Source: Capillidium heterosporum (lineage: Eukaryota; Entomophthoromycota; Entomophthoromycetes; Entomophthorales; Capillidiaceae). Taken from it: a stretch of DNA of 64,000 bases. A program made the position numbers and the translations under genes. Position 1 is the stretch's first letter. Every line of letters starts with the position of its first letter. A model generated the notes under the pieces. The model did not search any database. It saw only the letters and a program-made list of their open reading frames with translations, and was not told where the DNA came from. This document shows positions 1 through 10,548 of the stretch, piece by piece. The stretch spans positions 1,364,001 through 1,428,000 of the forward strand of contig WBMQ01000004.1 of NCBI GenBank assembly GCA_016630905.1, given 5' to 3'.

Positions 1-1273
1 AGCCAAAACAAGACTACGCTCGACAGCCTTTTAACTTTGGACACCTACAAGGACTTTAAGACCAGTGACAGCCCTTTTGTAGAGTCAGAGATGGACCAGC
101 TTTTAGTTCAAGTCGAATCCAATGCCTGTGCTCAACTACGTCCCAGCGACACTGGGTTCCTATGCTTCGGTGGTCGCGCCCAGAAGACTTTCAATATCGC
201 ACCCAAAGGGCCTTCGGCCAAGTTCGACAGCAACTCCAAGAAATGGTCCAAGTTCTCCTACAACGGAGACGTAGAGCCCAGTATCAGGTACGGGCATCAG
301 ATGGTAACCTTACCCGACAGCTCAGGTATAATTTTGGTGGGTGGAGCTAACCCCAAGACCGCACAACCGATCGATGACAACCAAGGCATAACTTGGTACT
401 TGGATCCCCAGCTTACCTGGAAAAAGATTGTATCTACCAGTTTGAAACCCACCTACTATCCACAGTCTATCCTTAGTCCCAGGTGTCGACGGGAAATCCG
501 GCTTAATCGTCATGATTGGCGGAAAACTAAGTAGCGACAAGTTGGCCGATACCGACAAAGTCTACGTCTATGACATATCAACTAGCAGCTGGAAGGTACA
601 GGCCGTAGTCAATCAGATAAAGCCGAGATACTCCCACTCGGCTGTTGTTCGAGGTCGCAAGATTGTTATTTTCGGTGGGACTTCCAGCACCGGTGAATTG
701 CTGTCTGATATTGTACAGTTGGACGTAGATAGTTTTGAGTTTACCACTTTACTTCAAGCTGGATCGACTCAAGGTAGATCAGGTCATACGGCGGCTGTAT
801 TCAACAACCTTATGTTGATATTCTTTGGGCAGACTAAAGATACTTCGGCCAAGAGTTTGATTTTCAACTTGGATACCCAACAGTTCACCGATACCTTTTT
901 AGCTAACAAAGTAAATGTGAATCCCGAATCCTCTTCTTCTTCCAACGTAGGAGCAATCGCTGGTGGAGTAGTAGGTGGTGTTGCTTTACTTGCCATAGCT
1001 GCCGGTATATTCTGGTATATGAGACGTAGACGCAACGCCAACGCCCAGTTAACTGGCAACGGGTTTGTGGACAATGGAAGTGGAGTACCTCTCCCTGAAC
1101 CTATTGTGGAGATGGAAATCGACTCTGGCTTAGATAATTTTTCGACCAATATTTACAGTGATGGAGCGTCCAACTACCCTTCCAACTTTGGCTCTACCCA
1201 TAACACCAACCATACTAACTTCACTCTGACCTCCACCAACGCCAACACCACCACCAAACCCAACAACTTTTAA
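1..1273 (+). CDS. kelch-repeat single-pass membrane protein, 5' partial, one +1 frame break
   Basis: The frame is open from the first base, so the N-terminus lies outside the window. Repeated kelch blade cores are visible (ILVGGA, IVMIGG, IVIFGG, then a weaker MLIFFGQ), which suggests a beta-propeller of the galactose-oxidase/kelch type. A 20-residue hydrophobic segment rich in Gly and Ala (around bases 943-1017) is followed by MRRRRN, a typical stop-transfer, then an Asn/Thr-rich tail ending at 1273. The predicted topology is an external propeller with a short cytoplasmic tail. The frame moves by +1 between about bases 470 and 484: upstream kelch sequence reads in frame 1, while the GVDGKSGLIVMIGG blade reads in frame 2. 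No GT-AG intron fits there. The ligand is unknown. Whether the gene is intact, frameshifted in life or affected by a sequencing error cannot be settled here. Confidence 0.75.
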
Positions 1274-2195
1274 AAAGATAATAAAGTTAATTAGCTAATC
1301 TGTATCTATATCTTTTAATATTTTTATCAAGTTATTTTTTATTCTCAGTTACCTTTATAGATGATTCGGAACAGTACTTGTTGAAGTATATGCTTTTATA
1401 TTACGATTTACATTCTTCGGTATAGCTCGCCTTTCTAGGAATCACCTAACCTAAAGTTAAACTCTCTTTGACAGGCATCTGTAGGTATAAACTGTGATGT
1501 ATTAATATTAAGTACATGGCGCTTTATGAAAGCAACGATCCCACTAATAACTCTTCCAATTTATGCCTTAAATCAGTTAGCTTACCCGCTAAGTCAATAC
1601 ACAAGAGACAGCAAGTCTTAAGAGGGAAATGTGAATTAGGATAATGTTTATGGATGTAGATGTACAGTTAAAATTTAATTTAGTCATAGATATTTATGTC
1701 TATATAGTGCATAGAGCAGATCTTTACAGATTTTATCTAATATACTCAGAGGGATGCTGGATATCAAAACGCTTTTTTAATTTGTATTCATGAACACCTT
1801 TAGTGCTCTGCTAAACTATTTAAGATTTATATTACATCCAACTAAACACCAGTTCTATCAAGCTTAGCTTGTAGAAATGCTATATCAATACAATACTTTA
1901 ATTGATGTTCTTTTTAACTCAACAACTGATTGTATATATATTCCCCATACAAATGTACTTGACGGAAATATAAATGTTCCTACTGCCAATATCAAAAAAT
2001 TACCTAAATCTGTTATTTCAAAGACCTGCAATTAATTTCGCATCATAGAAATTGATGAATTGGAACTATTTTGTTCTAAATGTAGAAGTTCAATTTATTT
2101 CTTATATTCTATTCCAAAGATTTTCATTACAAAAAGGTATATTTATAGGACCAAAGTATCAGCATAATTACATTTTATCTATCACAATTTCAAAA
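1274..2195. other. AT-rich intergenic region
   Basis: Nothing coding is recognised. A TATA-like element (TATATTTATA, about 2140-2149) lies roughly 50 bases before the start of the next gene and is its likely core promoter. Confidence 0.5.
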
Positions 2196-2639
2196 ATGAA
2201 GATCAACGCCCTACTCCTGCTAGCCACTTCAACAGCAGTATCTGCCATATATCTAGACTCCCTCTCCTCGATCTTCCACTTTAAACGCAATGCCGACGTG
2301 GATACCACTAAATGTTTGATAGCTAACAGTGAGGTAAATGGCTGGTGTACCGAAGGTGCCAAATGCTCCCAGAAGTGCTGGCAACTTAATGGTGACAAGT
2401 ACGATTGTTACGACTTTGACTCAGATGACAAGTGCCCTTGGGGTGGCATGTGGAACCGAAGTGTAGAGAAATCCAAGTACCCTGCCAAAACCTGCTACAA
2501 GGCCAACAAAAAGAAATGGCTGTGCGATACTACCAAGGAGAAATGCCCCGCATGTTGGCTAAAGAACGGTAAGAAATTCGACTGCTATGAACCGGTAGAC
2601 GACGTCTGTGAATGGTCTGGTATGATCCGCACTCACTAG
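2196..2639 (+). CDS. small secreted cysteine-rich protein with two six-cysteine repeats
   Basis: This encodes 147 residues. The ATG at 2196 is chosen over an upstream in-frame ATG because it starts a clean signal peptide (MKINALLLLATSTAVSA). The mature part holds two imperfect copies of one module. Cysteine spacing is C-x10-C-x5-C-x3-C-x9-C-x8-C in the first and C-x9-C-x6-C-x2-C-x9-C-x7-C in the second; matched blocks are CWQLNGDKYDCYD and CWLKNGKKFDCYE. Twelve cysteines in even spacing suggest six disulfides and an extracellular role. No family is recognised. Such proteins are often called effector-like in fungi, but nothing here shows a target. The gene is intronless, and two AATAAAG-type polyadenylation signals follow the stop (about 2661 and 2691). 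Confidence 0.85.
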   Translation: MKINALLLLATSTAVSAIYLDSLSSIFHFKRNADVDTTKCLIANSEVNGWCTEGAKCSQKCWQLNGDKYDCYDFDSDDKCPWGGMWNRSVEKSKYPAKTCYKANKKKWLCDTTKEKCPACWLKNGKKFDCYEPVDDVCEWSGMIRTH

Positions 2640-2954
2640 TTGTTTAATTTATTTACTACACTAATAAAGTTGATATCTGTTCTGTTTAACCTAATAAAGT
2701 TATTTGTCATTCGATGTAACCCTTATTTTAAGCTTTAATAGATGTATTTGACTTTGAAACCAATATTGGACTTATACTGGTGAGATCTTTGTTGTTGGGT
2801 ATAATAGCTTAAAGCCTACTTGATGAAAGTAAATTAAAGATCAGTAGTAAGGTAGTAAAGCAACCTAGGAAGGCGAAGACAACAGTGAAGAGGTTGAAAA
2901 GATAACTCAAAATTCCAATGAGTAAATTTACTATCGACAAGCTTCAATACCAAA
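2640..2954. other. intergenic region
   Basis: It holds the tandem TAATAAAGTT polyadenylation signals of the upstream gene and no coding sequence that I recognise. Confidence 0.4.
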
Positions 2955-3575
2955 ATGAGCTCTAATCTATCCAAAACTTTCTTTTTATATAAAGTACCCT
3001 ATTTGGCTGTATTTAATTTTGAGGATATCCAAGTTTCAAGAAATAAGTTTTTAAATCACATCAATCCTATAGTGATAGAATCCAGTACATGCAATCTATT
3101 CCAAACAGGCAAGCTATTTTAGTTGATTTTATCGATGTGGAAACTCTTTCTGAGATATCTAATGTTGGCTTTAAGATGAATAAAATGCAATTTATTAAAG
3201 CCTCAGTAGTTGGCTCACCTGTATTATTCTTAAGGCTACAGCTAACTGATATACCTACTTACCTGAAGAACAATCAATTAAAAACAGCTAACGTTATCAA
3301 AAAGGCTAAATATCTTAGTAACTTTTACAATATGTTTGACTTTAAAAAGATTCTCGTTGTCTCTACCTGTATAAACCTACAAACGCTGAGTATACAGTCA
3401 CTACCCTGCCTAAATTGGTTTTTACAACACCGATATTGATATTTTATCCAGATCTTTTAAATTCTTCAACCATACCATTGAGCTTTCTCGAACTGAAAGG
3501 TATTCATAGCGAGTATGAGTTGCTTTTAGAGGATATCATCAAAAGTTTAATATTAGTGAGAGTATTTAATTAACC
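2955..3575 (+). pseudogene. decayed protein-coding fragment, unrecognised
   Basis: Three open stretches follow each other in different frames. An ATG at 2955 opens MSSNLSKTFFLYKVPYLAVF and runs to a stop near 3120. A second frame continues from about 3089 to 3439 (VDFIDVETLSEISNVGFK and onward). A third carries on from about 3397 to 3574 (LPKLVFTTPILIFYPDL and onward). The composition of each looks protein-like and the joins are not at GT-AG pairs, so I read this as one gene broken by indels. No domain is recognised. It could instead be chance open frames in AT-rich DNA. Confidence 0.4.
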
Positions 3576-3916
3576 AAGTAATATTGTTTTAACAATATAT
3601 ACCAACAAAGAATGTATTAGTTGAAGCAGTATACCTTCCAATTGAAACTAGTTTAGAATGCAAATTTAAGTGAGAGTAACCAACTAATAATCAAAGCCCT
3701 CGTATATATAAAGCATACCCTATAAATAGGAGTTCATCAGCTATAGTTTCTTTAGTGAATGAGTCCCAGCAAATTGAAGTTGATTTCATAGATAAAGTTG
3801 AAGAGAAATTAGCTACGCAATAGCCTGGAATATTAAATCAGAGGATAGGTTCAGCAGACCCATAGCATCACTGTGAGTTTGATTATTCTGCTAGCAGTTC
3901 AGGCTTTCCTAAATGA
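3576..3916. other. non-coding or fully decayed stretch
   Basis: A short open piece around 3750-3820 contains QQIEVDFIDKVEEKLA, which resembles the VDFID block of the neighbouring decayed gene. This may be another copy or fragment of the same family. Confidence 0.3.
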
Positions 3917-4312
3917 ATACACAATACTTATCAATCATCAGCTAACAAGGAATATTTGATATCGGTGCCAGCCTTTGTTATATTCCTCAATTCAAATAGT
4001 AAATCAAATGCTATTTTTGAAGCGATCCAACAAGCAACCCCCATCTTTACACTGGCTGCTTAAGTAAACTCAACTTCTGGCGTCCGTTTGAATTTAACTG
4101 GCTTAACTACAACCGATGTCAACGGGTACTACCCTCCCAGGTTTGTAAGTGAGATCATCAATGATAAATTGATCTTGCAGAATTTCTCAAAAAATATGCC
4201 TTGCGTAATATCTACCGTCACCGGTATGAGTGGTATAGCTTTTGGAGCCTTTCCAACAGAGATGTATGTAGGGATAGGGCTATCTGCTAGCTCAGATTTC
4301 AAAGTACTGTGA
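3917..4312 (+). pseudogene. second decayed coding fragment with internal stop, unrecognised
   Basis: One frame is open from 3917 to 4312 except for a TAA at 4061-4063. Upstream of the stop it reads protein-like sequence ending in IQQATPIFTLAA. Downstream it continues in the same frame through VNSTSGVRLNLTGL and YYPPRFVSEIINDKLIL to the stop at 4310. The shared frame on both sides of the stop suggests a nonsense mutation in a former gene. No start codon, signal peptide or known domain was identified. Confidence 0.4.
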
Positions 4313-4370
4313 CGTGCAGTGCTCATCACGATTGAGTTCAGGAGATCGTCCAGCTGTGTCGAGAACATAC

Positions 4371-4389
4371 CATAAAATTCAATTTTATG
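4371..4389. repeat. near-perfect inverted repeat (hairpin)
   Basis: Nine-base arms CATAAAATT and AATTTTATG flank a single C. Outer bases (ATACC and GGTAT) can extend the stem with a bulge. It lies just after the decayed fragment and may act in 3' end formation or be a mobile-element remnant. Confidence 0.6.
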
Positions 4390-4672
4390 ATGAGTGGTAT
4401 ATCAGCTAAAGCATCAAGCTGATCTTCAGGGGACGTTGGTTGGAAGTAAAAATAAGTTGGTTGAAATTTCAGTATGAACTCATATAAAAAGATTCTTATT
4501 CTATCTACATATTTCTATTCTAATATTTTAAATTCAAACAGTTTACTATATGTATTTATTCGCTAAATTACTCTTGTTCTTATTAAAACTAAATACTTTC
4601 AAATCAATTATAAGAGTAGGTTATTTAATCAATAGCTTTAATTATTAAAAATCCATATTTACAAAGGTGAAG

Positions 4673-5773
4673 TTAATGTAAAGCATTTTGCTGCTCCTTC
4701 TGAAGTTTAGCGGCTTCAATCTTAGCTTGGCCCTCCAGCTTGTTGTCCAAGCCAGCCTCGACCATTTTGGGATTGTTGAGGGTTTTACCAAGACTTTCCT
4801 GAACTGACCCCTTGAGTTTATCTAGAGTGCCACCAATCTTACTGGGCTTGACGTCCGATGGGATGACCGGATTATTAAGGTTGTTGGTGCCGTTGTAGTG
4901 GTTGTTCTGGCCGACAACGTGGTGCCCATTGTTTGTGTTTAGACTGTTACTGTGGCCTACATTATGAGTTTTTTTGTCGAGGGAATGATTGTGGCCGGTA
5001 TGGCTAGAATCTGTGGTAATATGAGAGGTTGGTTTTGTACTACCACCATACCCCGTGACCTGAGCTGCCGATCCGGGTCCGGTAATACCTAAGCCAGCGG
5101 CAAGGGGAGTGCTGATAGATGAACTCTTCATACCTTTGTTGTCGGAACCGAGGTTGTTGTTATGACCAGATCCATTGTTAACAGTTGAATGGTGACCTTC
5201 TAATCCCGAGTATTTGTGAGTGCCATCAGCTAGAGGGCCGTTGTTGTGGTTAGTACCAGTCATATTGTTGATCTTGTTGCCAGTATGATGTCCAGTTAAA
5301 CCCTCCGATACGTTGTGAGTGGTAGAGTGCTGGTTTGTAGGATAGCCGGCTAAATTGTCGACTACATTGTGGTGGCCAGTGTGGTGGCCAGGTAAATTGT
5401 CAGCGTTACTGTAGTTACCAGCGTGATGACCAGTCAGATTGTCAACCTGGTGTTTAGTGTTCAAGTGGTGGACATTCGAGTTGTTTCCGGCATGATGGCT
5501 ACTTAAATTATCAAGTGCGTTGTGAGTACCGTTGTGATGCGTATTCACAGCACCAGTCAGCCCAGCGTTATGGTGATTTCCAGTAAGACTGTGGTCATGG
5601 TTGTCATTTGGAGTAGTTAAAGATCCGACGGTAGGATGTACAGTATTGTTATTTGAGGGAACTGCGTTGTAGTTACTGGAATTTTGATTGGTTGAGTTGA
5701 GGTGACCGTTTCCAGAGTTCAAGGAGTTGTCAAGTCTATTGGGTGTTACGGATTCAAAGCTAGTAGGATTCAT
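4673..5773 (-). CDS. His/Asn/Gly-rich protein with C-terminal CsbD-like domain
   Basis: This is a single-exon gene for 366 residues. Residues 1 to about 300 are low complexity, dominated by Asn, His, Gly and Thr, with irregular repeats built on DNLTGHHAGN, NLPGHHTGHHN and GLTGHHTGNK. The last 60 residues resemble a CsbD-like domain (GGTLDKLKGSVQESLGKTL, then LEGQAKIEAAKLQKEQQ). CsbD-family proteins are small stress-response proteins in bacteria, and fungal relatives have been linked with cruciform DNA recognition. There is no signal peptide or membrane segment. The His-rich part could bind metal, but that is inference. It is transcribed away from a second CsbD-tailed gene starting at 6445, and the two share a 671-bp promoter region. 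Confidence 0.75.
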   Translation of the reverse strand: MNPTSFESVTPNRLDNSLNSGNGHLNSTNQNSSNYNAVPSNNNTVHPTVGSLTTPNDNHDHSLTGNHHNAGLTGAVNTHHNGTHNALDNLSSHHAGNNSNVHHLNTKHQVDNLTGHHAGNYSNADNLPGHHTGHHNVVDNLAGYPTNQHSTTHNVSEGLTGHHTGNKINNMTGTNHNNGPLADGTHKYSGLEGHHSTVNNGSGHNNNLGSDNKGMKSSSISTPLAAGLGITGPGSAAQVTGYGGSTKPTSHITTDSSHTGHNHSLDKKTHNVGHSNSLNTNNGHHVVGQNNHYNGTNNLNNPVIPSDVKPSKIGGTLDKLKGSVQESLGKTLNNPKMVEAGLDNKLEGQAKIEAAKLQKEQQNALH

Positions 5774-5840
5774 TTTGTTATGTTATTGTTTGACGTATTT
5801 TGTGTGTGTCTTAATTTTCAAAGTTCAGATTTAGACCTCC

Positions 5841-5847
5841 TTATATA
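5841..5847 (-). promoter_or_regulatory. TATA box of the minus-strand CsbD-tailed gene
   Basis: The minus strand reads TATATAA about 68 bases upstream of the ATG at 5773. Confidence 0.45.
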
Positions 5848-6396
5848 CATATTCTGATCTTAATATAATCACTCTTATTATAAGAATTCGATCGAGGATG
5901 ATGTGTAGCTTGAACGAGGTTGTCATTAAGTTTGGCTTTGGCTGGTAAAAATTCGTCATTCTCCAACCTTGCTTGAATTTCATTAGATTTCGAAGAATGA
6001 CGCTTGCATTACAGAGAACTGATAAATCCACTTAAAACCGGGGGCTTATTTTACTTTGGAAAGACATCATTATCTATAACAGGATTCTTATCATCATTTC
6101 AACATCAGGTTTGGTCTTGACAGGATCTTTTGATAGAAAATTACGGCTTACTATTAAAAGACAATGCCGTAGTTTTGTGAAAGTAGTTTAAGAAACTCTG
6201 ATCTATGTAAAAATTATAAGAACAATATCCTTCCCAAGGTAGGAAAGGCTCCGAAGCTTGCTTTTATAAATGGACCAAATGCCAATTGTAACGATGAACA
6301 CTACCTAAGACCGATTACAACTTCACTATCAGTTTGGACAGGTGAAAGATATAGTTTTCACTATGAAATTATCCAAAGGGGTATTTAAACTACGTT

Positions 6397-6408
6397 TATA
6401 TATAAAAG
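6397..6408 (+). promoter_or_regulatory. TATA box of the plus-strand CsbD-tailed gene
   Basis: TATATATAAAAG lies 37 bases before the ATG at 6445, a usual distance for a compact fungal promoter. Confidence 0.55.
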
Positions 6409-6444
6409 CGACAGTTTACTTTAAAAAATATCAATTCAAACAAA

Positions 6445-8349
6445 ATGCTATCTCCAGAAAGTTTAATAAACAATACCCTCACTTATACTGAAAAAAAACC
6501 CGGTGATGAAGCCGTACTTCACCCGAATGAAAATGAATTGGGAGATTCTTCCAACCAAGTCTACGACCATACCGACAACCAGATGCATGGTCTTAACCAG
6601 TATAGTTACCCTTCTCATACTAACGAGTTGGTTACTGGTTTTGACGATTTACATATCAGTCAAACTAACAATTCCGGTGATATATTCAAAGAAGAGGAGC
6701 ACCTACCCATTCGTAACCATAACGGCGATGGTACCGGTGCTCAAGGTCACCTACATCGAAATAAAGATATTGTTATTGGAAACACTGTTACACCTGCAGT
6801 GATTGACCCAGAAATCAACGTACAACAAGGAAGCATTGACAACTACAATCCTTATCCAAACAATACTTCCAACCTTGATCAAAAGGATTCTAGTACTGGA
6901 CATACAGCTACACCTATGGTAATCAATCCACAAGACAATTTACAAGGAGGAAACACTACCAACCATAACTTGCACTCAGAAGCATCCCTGAATTCAAACC
7001 AGATGGACAACATCATTGGCACCACCAAGATAAAGCCTAGAACTGACCTTAAGGATACCGTTCAAGTTGCACCAGCTTCCAACTATAAGCATCTTGATAT
7101 TACTGATTCAGAGAGCCACAAACCTGATGGGGAATACTACATATCTGGAGATAAAGATCTATTTTCTGATCTTGAACGTGAACCGTTTCGTAAACCTGTT
7201 GACGATTTACAGCACAGGTATTCATCAGATAATAGAGGTATAACTAGCAACCATCCAAGTGCTCCTACCCATAATGCCTTGAATGGGCATTTGAACCATG
7301 ATAAAGGTATAGAAACTGTTTCAAGGAATGGAGGTAATTTAAATGCCACTGGTTTTAATGTAGCAAACACTCCTATCTCAAGGCAGGCTGACTTAGATTC
7401 AGCTAGTAGCACTAAAGTAGCAGCATTCGGTAAACCAACTAACAATACCCTTCAGCATGCTATGGAAAGTATTGCGGCTTCCAATGTGGATAGTCCTAAT
7501 TCAGAATTAAGCGATAAATCGATATATGGATCAATCAACAACGGTACTGAGTCCAACAACCTTGTTGGCAGCGTCGATCACGCTTCTGAACTCCGAACTA
7601 GCTTTAATAATGATCACACCGCTAAACCCCTTGGAGTACATGGTGATAATGTCCAAGGTCTTCCAAACGCTAATTCGACCCAAACTCCTAGCATTACTGC
7701 AACTCCTTCTCACATCCTATCTAACCCAATCGGAAACGTACTGGACTCAAGTAAAGATAGTGCATTGAAGCATCCCAAGCCATCTCACTTTGACATAAAG
7801 TACCCTAAAGAGGCACATACCGAAATCAGTCCCAGCATCATCACCAGTAATACCGCCACTACCACCCAAAATTATCATCCCAACACTTTAAAGAGTTTGA
7901 ACGATCAGCATAAAGTATGTCTTAAAAGTGAAATTACCAAGAGCATCGGTAAGGAGCAAGATGAGATTCCCAATAAAGATCCTAAAGTAGCTACTACCCA
8001 CTTGGATTTGGACACTAATGTCGATAAAAACTTATTTGATCGCAACGTTACCCGACATACTGAAACCAATATCGAGCCCAACTTAAAACCTGCCGCCCAA
8101 CTCCCAGGAAGTTTCCCAATAGAAGCTACCCCAATTTCTACTACCATCGATCCCAAAATTTTGAACTCCAATAACCTAACTGATGTAGAACCTAGTTTAA
8201 TAGGTGGTGTATTCGACAAAGTTAAAGGCAGCATCTACAAGACAGTTGGTGGAGTCTTAGGCGATAGTGTCTTACAAGCTTATGGAGATACCGATCTCAC
8301 CAAAGGTCAAGCTAAGATTGACAAGTACCATCAAGCTTCAGAAGACTAA
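6445..8349 (+). CDS. large Asn/Ser/Thr-rich protein with C-terminal CsbD-like domain
   Basis: This is a single-exon gene for 634 residues. Most of the protein is hydrophilic low-complexity sequence rich in Asn, Asp, Ser, Thr and His, with spaced similar blocks (GHTATPMVINPQDNLQGG against GNTVTPAVIDPEINVQQG) pointing to old internal duplications. The last 55 residues resemble a CsbD-like domain (GGVFDKVKGSIYKTVGGVLG, then LTKGQAKIDKYHQ) and align with the tail of its divergent neighbour. No signal peptide or transmembrane helix is visible, so an intracellular, largely disordered protein is likely. The function is unknown; a stress-related role is inferred from the tail only. Confidence 0.72.
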   Translation: MLSPESLINNTLTYTEKKPGDEAVLHPNENELGDSSNQVYDHTDNQMHGLNQYSYPSHTNELVTGFDDLHISQTNNSGDIFKEEEHLPIRNHNGDGTGAQGHLHRNKDIVIGNTVTPAVIDPEINVQQGSIDNYNPYPNNTSNLDQKDSSTGHTATPMVINPQDNLQGGNTTNHNLHSEASLNSNQMDNIIGTTKIKPRTDLKDTVQVAPASNYKHLDITDSESHKPDGEYYISGDKDLFSDLEREPFRKPVDDLQHRYSSDNRGITSNHPSAPTHNALNGHLNHDKGIETVSRNGGNLNATGFNVANTPISRQADLDSASSTKVAAFGKPTNNTLQHAMESIAASNVDSPNSELSDKSIYGSINNGTESNNLVGSVDHASELRTSFNNDHTAKPLGVHGDNVQGLPNANSTQTPSITATPSHILSNPIGNVLDSSKDSALKHPKPSHFDIKYPKEAHTEISPSIITSNTATTTQNYHPNTLKSLNDQHKVCLKSEITKSIGKEQDEIPNKDPKVATTHLDLDTNVDKNLFDRNVTRHTETNIEPNLKPAAQLPGSFPIEATPISTTIDPKILNSNNLTDVEPSLIGGVFDKVKGSIYKTVGGVLGDSVLQAYGDTDLTKGQAKIDKYHQASED

Positions 8350-9259
8350 GAGCTTTTGAAGACGGGGCCAAGTTATACATTTTTCTTTATATTAAAATTG
8401 TGTACTTTTATATGGTTTATAGTTTAAAACTTTAAATTTCGATTTGATTTGATTGGTTAAATTTAATGTAGCATAGTGTATACTTTATTACTATCTAGAT
8501 GAAGCTTAATCCCATAGCCATTCGATATATAGGGTACAATATGAACTGCATATTTCATATAAAAATTGAAATGTAGCTAAAGTGAAATATTCTTTATTAC
8601 CGATAGTTAAAAATTTACCTTTTTATTGGTGCTAGAATACATTATGTATACAAATTCAAAAATAAATATTTAAAGTTTTCGATTATAATTGCATACCGGT
8701 TCATACATTAATGGTCAAGGTCTAGGTAACCAATGTAATTGAGAATGAACAAGTCAATATCGAATTTCAAAAATTAAGTTTTAATGAGATCTGAGTAGGA
8801 AAAATAGAATATAAGAGCTACGCCAACCCTCCACTTAAAGATTGGCTAGCTTGGACAGATTTACATCCCTTATAATCAATATAGCATCATATATAAACGT
8901 TATAGTTAAACTGTAGAAATACTGAAAAATATATATAAAGTACAGTCTTTTACTATAGAAGTTGGCACAATAATTACAAAATATAGGTTCGATTAGGTTG
9001 CAAGAAATCAACTACTCAGCAACTAACTAAAATCGCCAAGTAAAAATATAAAAAGCGATTAGAAAAACAATACTATATAAATAATAGGTCGTAATAAATG
9101 TAGATTTTTAAAAAGGTAGCTTAAAGGGGTTTGTATTTACCAAAGTTCAAAAAATACTATCTTATCTGTTCATCTTTCAACTGTAATACTCACATATATA
9201 AATATTAGAAAAAGAAAGGTAGATATCACCCAACAAAACAAAAAAGCAAATTGATAAAT
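8350..9259. other. AT-rich intergenic region
   Basis: It lies between convergent genes and contains only short chance frames and several TATATA runs. Confidence 0.45.
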
Positions 9260-10387
9260 TTAATTCGGTACTTTACACAAGGTAGCGTCGATCTGAATCA
9301 AAGACTCGGGTAAAGCCAACTTGACCTTCCTTCGGTAGGCACTACGGTCCTTCAACTGCAGTGGGTTGCCTTCCAAATATACTGTTTCAATCTTAAGTAG
9401 CCCCTTGAAGCAAAGCTCTAAATCGTGGAAACTATCAAACTTGTTATGGTTGCCCCAAAACTCTTCTAGGTTGACAAGGTGGCTTATGTTTTCCAAAACA
9501 TCAATTTGGTTGTTGGCGACATCCAAGATCTTCAAGTTGACAAGGCTACTTAAGTGATCGATCTTAGTTAAGCCATTATGGGAGATATACAGCTCCTCCA
9601 AGTTGGGTACATTATCTAAGCCCTCTAAACTGGTGATACGGTTGGATTGAATGGATAGAATCTTCAAGTTGGGCAGGTTCAAATTTTGGAACTTTGTTAT
9701 CTTGTTCTTCCCCAGCCACAACTTCTCCAAAAGTTGAAAATGATCCAAGTTCTCGATCGTGCGTATACGGTTAGCTCCCAACTCCAAATTTTCCACCTTG
9801 GTCAAAGTTTCCAAATTCTCGATTTTAGAGATCTTGTTGGAAACTAGAAAGAGTTCCTTGAGCTCGATCAACGTCTCCAAATTTTCGATATGCTTAATCT
9901 TGTTGAAGCTGAGGTCCAAGTAAATTAAGGAAGTGAGGTGAGATAAATTTTCGATAGCGTTGATACGATTGTCATATAGCTCCAATTCTACCAAATTACC
10001 GTTTTGGCCTGATAAACCTTGGATGGAGGTTATTAGGTTTTGGCGTAGGTACAGACGCTGATAATAAAAATTTAATAAAATGTAGGTTAGGTTCATTGCT
10101 ACAAAATTTTTAAAATACTTCAAGCTTGGTAAATCTATCGAGTTTCAAATCGGGTAGACTTAGTATTCTTGAATGGTTCAACTCTATCTCCTAAAATATT
10201 CAAATGGGACGTTAATAAATAAAATCTATAGTGAAATTACATCGATGTCAGAAGGATAGTCTTCCAAAGGATCTCCTTCAACCTGTTCGGTATCCAAGTT
10301 GTTTTGATTTTCGACTATCTCTTCAACTTCGTTTTCCTCTTCACTGTTAAATTCCATAACTTTGGCTTCCTGTTTCTCACCTTCCAT
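9260..10387 (-). CDS. sds22: Sds22, leucine-rich-repeat regulator of protein phosphatase 1
   Basis: Three exons (10241-10387, 10119-10190, 9260-10057) with introns of 50 and 61 nt give 338 residues. The first exon is an acidic leader. Exons 2 and 3 supply consecutive SDS22-type 22-residue leucine-rich repeats, for example LVELELYDNRINAIENLSHL and LEKLWLGKNKITKFQNL, and end in an LRR cap (YLEGNPLQL). Reading through the exon 2-3 join gives the conserved TKLERLYLRQNL. The family binds the PP1 catalytic subunit and controls its assembly and nuclear or kinetochore activity. The length matches the family (about 330-360). Its start lies 161 bp from the start of a divergent mitochondrial-type gene. 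Confidence 0.93.
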
Positions 10388-10548
10388 CTTTCTTCACGAG
10401 CTAAACGAAATAGGAACCTTTGCTGTTCGCCCTTGATTATAAATCTCACCTTTTATAAATGATGTCATTATTGTTTTCAAAGTTTTACGAAAGCTGATGG
10501 GAAACTAAACTTTTGTTAGACTTTGAACTTATAGTAGTAAATTTCAAT

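Larger units (their letters stand above)
5774..6444. promoter_or_regulatory. shared divergent promoter region of two CsbD-tailed genes
   Basis: This spacer separates the start codons of the genes ending at 5773 (minus) and starting at 6445 (plus). A TATA-like box is seen for each side (5841-5847 for the minus gene and 6397-6408 for the plus gene). No convincing gene is seen inside. The arrangement would allow co-regulation. Confidence 0.55.

Noticed and set aside
470-480. CTT AGT at the kelch break, similar to the yeast EST3 frameshift site
   Set aside because: The match is suggestive, but no other break in the window has this context, so it was not treated as the general mechanism.
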